Shown piece by piece: positions 59,339 to 64,000 of a DNA stretch of 64,000 nt (within the stretch, counting starts at the first letter, position 1; every line of letters starts with the position of its first letter). Where the stretch lies: positions 120,315-184,314 of the forward strand of contig CAWDOP010000011.1 in NCBI GenBank assembly GCA_963804005.1. Direction: 5' to 3'. Source of the stretch: JAGXRK01 sp963804005. GTDB lineage: Bacteria; Bacteroidota; Ignavibacteria; Ignavibacteriales; Ignavibacteriaceae. The notes beneath the pieces were generated by a model. The model had not been told where the DNA came from and ran no database searches. It saw only the letters and a list, made by a program, of their open reading frames with translations. Position numbers and translations under genes: made by a program.

Positions 59339-59860
59339 CTACTCCACATATCTTGATATTCGTTTTATTAATTTCTGTCTTACTTTATACAGTCTGCTTT
59401 TTACAAGTTCTTCATCAATCTCCAGTAATGATGCAATTTTTTTATAGCTTAATTCGGAAAATTCTTTAAGAACAAAAATTTCTTTTTGTTCCGGACTGAT
59501 TTTTTCAAGTTCATTCATAATCAATTTGTTTAATTCCCTAATCTCAAATTCATCGGAAAGCGAAACAGTATCTTCAATCTCAATTTCATCATAATCCTCT
59601 GCTTCGTTGTATAATTTTTTCAGCTTTGTGTTTCGGAACAATGTATAAAGCTCATTTCTTGCAGATTTGAACAACCAAAACTGAATGCTCTGTTTGTTGC
59701 GTATGGAATCCAGGTTCTGATAGAGCTTTATAAACACGTTCTGCACAATATCATCTGTCAGCATACGGTCTGCCGATATTTTAAGGACATAATTATACAA
59801 TCTCTTCTTGTACTTGTTGAAGAGTAATGTAAACTCAATTATTTGATCGTCGCGATTCAA
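59339..59860 (-). CDS. ECF-type RNA polymerase sigma factor
   Basis: A protein of 173 residues with region 2, FNKYKKRLYNYVLKISADRM with LTDDIVQNVFIKLYQNLDSI, and region 4, LEKISPEQKEIFVLKEFSEL with YKKIASLLEIDEELVKSRLY. It is followed on the same strand by a likely anti-sigma gene, although a repeat element separates them. Regulatory target unknown. Confidence 0.9.
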   Translation of the reverse strand: MNRDDQIIEFTLLFNKYKKRLYNYVLKISADRMLTDDIVQNVFIKLYQNLDSIRNKQSIQFWLFKSARNELYTLFRNTKLKKLYNEAEDYDEIEIEDTVSLSDEFEIRELNKLIMNELEKISPEQKEIFVLKEFSELSYKKIASLLEIDEELVKSRLYKVRQKLIKRISRYVE

Positions 59861-60211
59861 TACTTTTACCGTCTTCTAAAGGAGAGATGCAAAAAAGTAA
59901 CAAATTGTTTCCGGTATTCTAAGAAAAATTTTATAATAATTGTTTAATTGATACATTGTTAAATTATTGAATTTTATAACGGCATAATCTGGTCTGTTGT
60001 TAAACAGATTGAGTTTCAGCTACCTGAGATAAAATATTCGTATTACCAACTAAACAATTTAGCAATTGAACAATCTCTATCATCAGAAAAAAGACTCGAA
60101 TTTTAAGTCCCAAACACAGTCTATTCAACCAGTCCTTACAAATAACCACTGAATATTAAATTGATAATCTTCGCATTCTTTAATAGCTTTTGACATCTAA
60201 TAAACGAGAAA
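59861..60211. other. AT-rich spacer upstream of dxr
   Basis: About 350 bases with no good reading frame. It is very AT-rich, and several words (TTGTTTAATTGATAC, AACAATTTAGCAATTGAAC) look like diverged copies in opposite orientation, as in a degenerate inverted repeat. Promoters for both the sigma and dxr genes should lie here; none is consensus. Confidence 0.4.
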
Positions 60212-61358
60212 ATGAAAAAAATTTTAATACTTGGCTCTTCCGGCTCGATTGGCGTCAATGCTCTTAATGTGATAAGAAATTTCCCGGACAGGTTTTCTGT
60301 TGAAGCGTTAACGGTTAATTCTAACATTGATTTACTTGAACAGCAAATTGATGAATTTTCACCATCAGTAGTTGTTGTAAGAGATGAAAAAAAAGCTGAG
60401 GAGCTAAAAAAGAAAGTCAGTAATAATGTTAAGATTCTTTCGGGTAATGAAGGTCTTAACGAAGTCGCAGCAACTTGCGATTATGATATTCTTGTTAGTT
60501 CATTAGTCGGATTTGCCGGACTTTTGCCAACAATAGAAGCAATTAAAAAAGGAAAACGAATTGCTTTAGCAAACAAGGAAACGCTTGTTGTTGCCGGTGA
60601 ACTTGTAACGGCACTTGTTAGAGATTATAACGCAGAAATAATTCCGGTTGATTCGGAACATAGCGCTATCTACCAATGTCTTATTGGTGAAGAATTAAAA
60701 GAAGTAGAAAAGCTTATCCTCACTGCATCGGGAGGACCGTTCCTGAATAAGGATAAAGCGCTCTTTGAGAATGCAACTGTTGATGAGGCACTTAATCATC
60801 CTAATTGGCAAATGGGAAATAAAATTACAATTGATTCCGCCTCTATGATGAATAAAGGATTGGAAGTAATTGAAGCTCATTGGTTGTTCGGACTTCCTGC
60901 GAAAAATATTGATGTTGTTATTCATCCGCAGTCGATTATTCATTCAATGGTTCAGTTTGTTGACGGATCGATCAAAGCCCAGCTTGGTTTGCCGGATATG
61001 AAACTGCCGATTCAGTATGCACTTAGTTTTCCTGAAAGATTAGAAAATGATTTTGTCCGAACCGACTTGGTGAGGATTGGACAATTAACTTTCTTTGAAC
61101 CAGATTTAAATAAGTTTGAATGTCTAAAGCTTGCTTATGAAGCGCTTAACGCAATGGGGACAGCACCCTGCATTCTCAATGCAGCAAACGAAGTGGCGGT
61201 AAATAAATTTTTAAACAAGGAAATAAAATTTTCTCAATATACCCAAGCTAATTAATAAGGCTTTGGTAAAAATAAAAAATCATAGCGATCCCGATATTCA
61301 GACAATAATTGAATGTGATAAGGAGACAAGAGAGTTTGTTAGTAAGCTGGATTCTTGA
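60212..61358 (+). CDS. dxr: 1-deoxy-D-xylulose 5-phosphate reductoisomerase, one apparent frameshift near the end
   Basis: The NADPH motif LILGSSGSIGVNALNVI, KGKRIALANKETLVVAGELV, the metal site in IIPVDSEHSAIYQCL, ASGGPF and MNKGLEVIEAHWLF are all present. DXR makes 2-C-methylerythritol 4-phosphate in the MEP pathway, which also supplies the carotenoid precursors. The frame stops at 61255 in KFSQYTQAN. Dropping one T near 61236-61241 continues IPKLINKALVKIKNHSDPD and ends KLDS at 61358, giving the normal 381 residues. As the gene is usually essential, an indel error is the simplest reading. Confidence 0.88.
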
Positions 61359-61360
61359 TG

Positions 61361-61432
61361 CTGGATACCAGATGCCAGATGGTTGAGATGATTTTTACTA
61401 GTAACCAGTGTCCAGTATCAAGTATCAAGTAT
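61361..61432. repeat. Low-complexity GATGCTGGATAC-type repeat cluster
   Basis: A run of short direct and inverted copies of words such as GATGCTGGATACCAGATGCC, CCAGTGTCCAGTATCAAG and ATCAAGTATCAAGTATCAC lies between dxr and rseP. It has no coding content. Such tracts are common between genes in this lineage. Confidence 0.5.
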
Positions 61433-61507
61433 CACTCAAATATCTTAATAGTATCAAATTATTTATAAAAGTGTAAAAATTAAAAGTTGACTAGCATAAG
61501 GAGTTAA

Positions 61508-62863
61508 ATGGATTATATAATTTATTTTGTAATTACAATAGCAATACTCGTATTCATTCATGAATTAGGACATTTCATCGCAGCCCAATTGTGCGGAATG
61601 CGTACTGATGTTTTCGCAATCGGATTTGGAAAACGATTATTTGGCTACAATAAAGTAAATGGATTCACATGGGGCAATCTTCCTAAAGATTTTGATGGAA
61701 AGGGACATACGGATTACCGACTAAGCATGCTTCCGCTTGGCGGATATGTAAAGATATTAGGAATGGTTGATGAAAGTTTCGATACAAGTTTTGCAGACAG
61801 TGAACCTCAGCCCTATGAATTTAGGGCAAAACCAACATGGATGAAAGTGTTTGTAATTTCTGCCGGTGTGATTATGAACCTTCTTCTTGCCTGGATGATT
61901 TTCTGGGGAGCAAACTTTTTCCAGGGAAAAGCGTTTACAAATACCACAACAGTTGGATACATTGAAAAGGAAAGTCCTGTTGACTTAGCAGGATTTATGA
62001 CAGGAGACAAAATAATTTCTATCAACGGAAAAACCGTAGCCGGATGGGAAGAAGTCCGCGCAGAAATTTTTATTCACACACTCGGTGAGGATCTGAATAT
62101 TCACGTCGAACGAGATGGTGCATACAAAACAATTACTATTCCACGTTCTCTTGTGCCCGATGACGAATCCGAAGGGATCTTTTTACACTATGATGGAATT
62201 CAAACTAAAATAGGCGATGTGTTTAAAGATACACCCGCTGAGAAAGCCGGAATAAAAATTGGTGATGTCTTCCTTACGGTTGATGGACAGAAAATATATA
62301 CAAACAAACAGGTAACAGAAATTGTATCAGCAAAAAAAGGAACCGAACTCACATTTCAATTTCTAAGAGGTGCAGATACTCTTTCTTACAATATTATTCC
62401 CGCAGAAGATGGGATGATTGGTGTCGCCCTCAGAACATTTTATTCCGGCGATATAGAAATAAAAACATACGGGTTTTTTGAGTCCTTCTATTACGGCTGG
62501 ATTAATATTGTTGATATGACAGATTTAACTTTTGTGATGCTGGGCAAAGTTTTTTCCGGCAATATAGAATTCGGAAAAGTATTTGGCGGCCCGGTTAAAA
62601 TTGCTAAAATAGCAGCAGAAAGTGCCGACAGCGGAATTGCCAATTTTATGTACTTCCTTGCTTTACTCAGTCTCAGTTTGGCAATCATAAACATTATGCC
62701 TTTTCCTGTTATGGATGGCGGACATCTTGTAATAATTTTAATTGAAGCAGTAATAAAAAGAGAAATTCCCATTAAAGTTAAAATTGCAATTCAGAATGCG
62801 GGATTTGTTTTGCTTTTAATGCTTATGGCTTTTATAATTTATAGTGATATAATATCATTATAA
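61508..62863 (+). CDS. rseP: RseP-like site-2 intramembrane metalloprotease
   Basis: A protein of 451 residues. The zinc motif HELGHFIAAQLCGM lies in the first membrane span and the third ligand in NIMPFPVMDGGH near the end. Two PDZ domains lie between, including VGYIEKESPVDLAGFMTGDK and GDVFKDTPAEKAGIKIGDVF. The enzyme cuts anti-sigma factors inside the membrane in envelope stress. dxr-rseP neighbours are a classical bacterial arrangement. The gap to dxr is about 150 bases after correcting its end. Confidence 0.94.
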   Translation: MDYIIYFVITIAILVFIHELGHFIAAQLCGMRTDVFAIGFGKRLFGYNKVNGFTWGNLPKDFDGKGHTDYRLSMLPLGGYVKILGMVDESFDTSFADSEPQPYEFRAKPTWMKVFVISAGVIMNLLLAWMIFWGANFFQGKAFTNTTTVGYIEKESPVDLAGFMTGDKIISINGKTVAGWEEVRAEIFIHTLGEDLNIHVERDGAYKTITIPRSLVPDDESEGIFLHYDGIQTKIGDVFKDTPAEKAGIKIGDVFLTVDGQKIYTNKQVTEIVSAKKGTELTFQFLRGADTLSYNIIPAEDGMIGVALRTFYSGDIEIKTYGFFESFYYGWINIVDMTDLTFVMLGKVFSGNIEFGKVFGGPVKIAKIAAESADSGIANFMYFLALLSLSLAIINIMPFPVMDGGHLVIILIEAVIKREIPIKVKIAIQNAGFVLLLMLMAFIIYSDIISL

Positions 62864-62876
62864 GTAATTTCGGCAG

Positions 62877-62919
62877 CCTTCAAGGTTAATTGTCTCAAGC
62901 GAGTTTCTAACCTTGAAGG
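62877..62919 (+). terminator. Inverted repeat after rseP
   Basis: CCTTCAAGGTTA (62877-62888) and TAACCTTGAAGG (62908-62919) form a perfect 12-base-pair stem with a 19-base loop just after the stop codon at 62863. There is no strong T-run after it, so it may be a terminator or a repeated palindrome. Confidence 0.55.
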
Positions 62920-63068
62920 TTCTACTCAGAAGTGTATTTTCCTCCCATCATTTTTTATTGCCATAGATAAAATAAATCACAACTCCGCAGCAATATTCTA
63001 ATAATTTCCCAAAGCAATTACTGCTTATTTATTTTTGTTCCGATTTATAAAGGATAGGTTTATATTTG

Positions 63069-64000
63069 ATGTTGAAAGTTAACAGAGATACGGTATCCAT
63101 TGCTGAAAATGAATTCTTTCTTACAAAAACAAGTATTATGAAGCCCGGTAGAAAGAAACTATACTGGTTATCGCAAATTTGCGGATGGTCGCTTTTTGTT
63201 CTGGTTAATCTTATTATCATTTCTAATTATCAAGACATACCCCTTGAAAGAATAATTGTATGGATTATTCTCGGGTTTCTTGGGATAATTATCACACATT
63301 TACTTAGATCAGTAATTAGGAAAAATGACTGGCTTGACTTACCGCTTAAGAAAACAATTCCAAGAGTTTTAATATCCAGTTTAATTACAGGCATCAGTAT
63401 TTATGCGCTTACTACCTGCTTCTCAATAATACTTGGCTCTTTCAGATCAGAAGAATACCGATGGATATCCTCAGTTGCTGGAATAATAAATCTTTCGGGT
63501 ATAAGTCTTGTGTGGACTCTCATATACTTTTCACTTCATTATCTTGAAAATTATCAGAAGGCCGAAATTGAATCGCTTATCTGGGAATCAGCAGTAAAAG
63601 ATTTTGAAATTAAGACATTAAAGGCTCAACTAAATCCGCATTTTATGTTCAATGCTATGAACAGCATACGAGCACTGATTGAAGAAGATCCTGAAAGCGC
63701 AAAAATTGTAATTACAAAACTTTCCAACATTTTAAGATATTCGCTTAAGATTGAAAGAACCGAAACAGTTACGCTTGAAGATGAAATTAAGGCAATCAAG
63801 GATTATCTTGATCTGGAAAAGATTAGATTTGAAGAGCGATTAAAATATTCTTTGAGCATTAGTCCTGATTCTACAAAAGTTGAAATTCCGCCAATGATGA
63901 TTCAAACATTAATTGAAAATGGAATTAAACACGGGATTTCAAAAAGAACAAACGGCGGGGAAGTAAGCCTTATTACAAGGGTTGATTCCAACAATGGCGG
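63069..64000 (+). CDS. LytS/YehU-type sensor histidine kinase (partial, end off the window)
   Basis: The frame is open from an ATG at 63069 to the window edge with no stop. The first residues are followed by an ATG at 63138 that may be the true start (MKPGRKKLYWLSQICGW). Four membrane spans occupy residues about 30-160, then the His_kinase motif LKAQLNPHFMFNAMNSIRAL and LSNILRYSLKIERTETVTLE, and the start of an ATP-binding part (MMIQTLIENGIKHGI). This is the LytS family that phosphorylates LytTR-type response regulators, which would be expected just beyond the edge. It is close behind rseP on the same strand. Confidence 0.85.
   Translation, partial: MLKVNRDTVSIAENEFFLTKTSIMKPGRKKLYWLSQICGWSLFVLVNLIIISNYQDIPLERIIVWIILGFLGIIITHLLRSVIRKNDWLDLPLKKTIPRVLISSLITGISIYALTTCFSIILGSFRSEEYRWISSVAGIINLSGISLVWTLIYFSLHYLENYQKAEIESLIWESAVKDFEIKTLKAQLNPHFMFNAMNSIRALIEEDPESAKIVITKLSNILRYSLKIERTETVTLEDEIKAIKDYLDLEKIRFEERLKYSLSISPDSTKVEIPPMMIQTLIENGIKHGISKRTNGGEVSLITRVDSNNG

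Noticed and set aside
61361..61432. Small RNA gene between dxr and rseP
   Set aside because: The segment is made of short GATGCTGG/CCAGTATC-type words, better seen as a low-complexity repeat.

Overview
The window looks like a chromosomal segment from a low-GC member of the Ignavibacteria (Bacteroidota/Chlorobiota group). Evidence: a C-terminal T9SS type A sorting signal with the YPNPFNPSTTI signature, DUF2141, DUF4397, DUF5686 and TonB_C proteins, a mix of AAGGAG-type ribosome sites and TTG starts, and CrtU-type carotenoid genes. It ends mid-gene at both sides.

Layout. (1) 1-9.1 kb, minus strand: a fasciclin gene, an ECF sigma factor, a T9SS-secreted DUF4397 protein, and a carotenoid set (crtI, crtB, a two-motif lycopene cyclase, a Rieske oxygenase, crtU, DUF2141). 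Divergently, 9.3-15.5 kb: a CarH/LitR-type B12-binding MerR regulator, SRPBCC protein, class II photolyase, glutathione peroxidase, CIA30 protein, folE and an SDR-DUF2867 protein. Together these resemble a light/oxidative-stress regulon. (2) 15.8-21.8 kb, plus strand: a compact selenocysteine operon, tRNA-Sec, selA, selB and a cysteine desulfurase-SelD fusion. (3) 34.4-21.9 kb, minus strand: a 12.5-kb operon of 2-oxoacid:ferredoxin oxidoreductase (korD, A, B, C), a long two-module HdrA, MvhD, an HdrC-HdrB fusion, a second HdrA fused to MvhD and a zinc-ribbon tail, HdrC and HdrB. Both HdrA reading frames are interrupted by an in-frame UGA at the same conserved place, followed by an identical SECIS-like hairpin. 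They are therefore read here as selenoproteins, lying next to the genes that make and insert selenocysteine. (4) 34.7-40.2 kb: accessory region with a GNAT, a small membrane protein, an Mrr-like nuclease, an IS200-like RAYT with nested palindromes, a tRNA-Lys with a partial duplicate, and dispersed repeats. (5) 40.4-51.1 kb: two convergent SLC13/RCK_C permeases, MarR, and a TolC/adaptor/RND efflux operon whose RND pump lacks the usual proton-relay residues. (6) 51.1-64 kb: prolyl oligopeptidase, GNAT, HAD, an outer-membrane lipoprotein-sorting-like protein, DUF5686, TonB proteins, an ECF sigma/anti-sigma pair, dxr, rseP and a partial LytS-type histidine kinase.

Caution: at least six single-base frame breaks, mostly in short homopolymers, occur in otherwise well-conserved genes (Rieske, hdrA2, mvhD, the LolA-like gene twice, dxr). 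One of these genes (dxr) is normally essential. They are probably indel errors in the sequence rather than real mutations, and gene ends near them should be read with that in mind. The two HdrA UGA codons are different: the frame is unchanged across them and the context is conserved.
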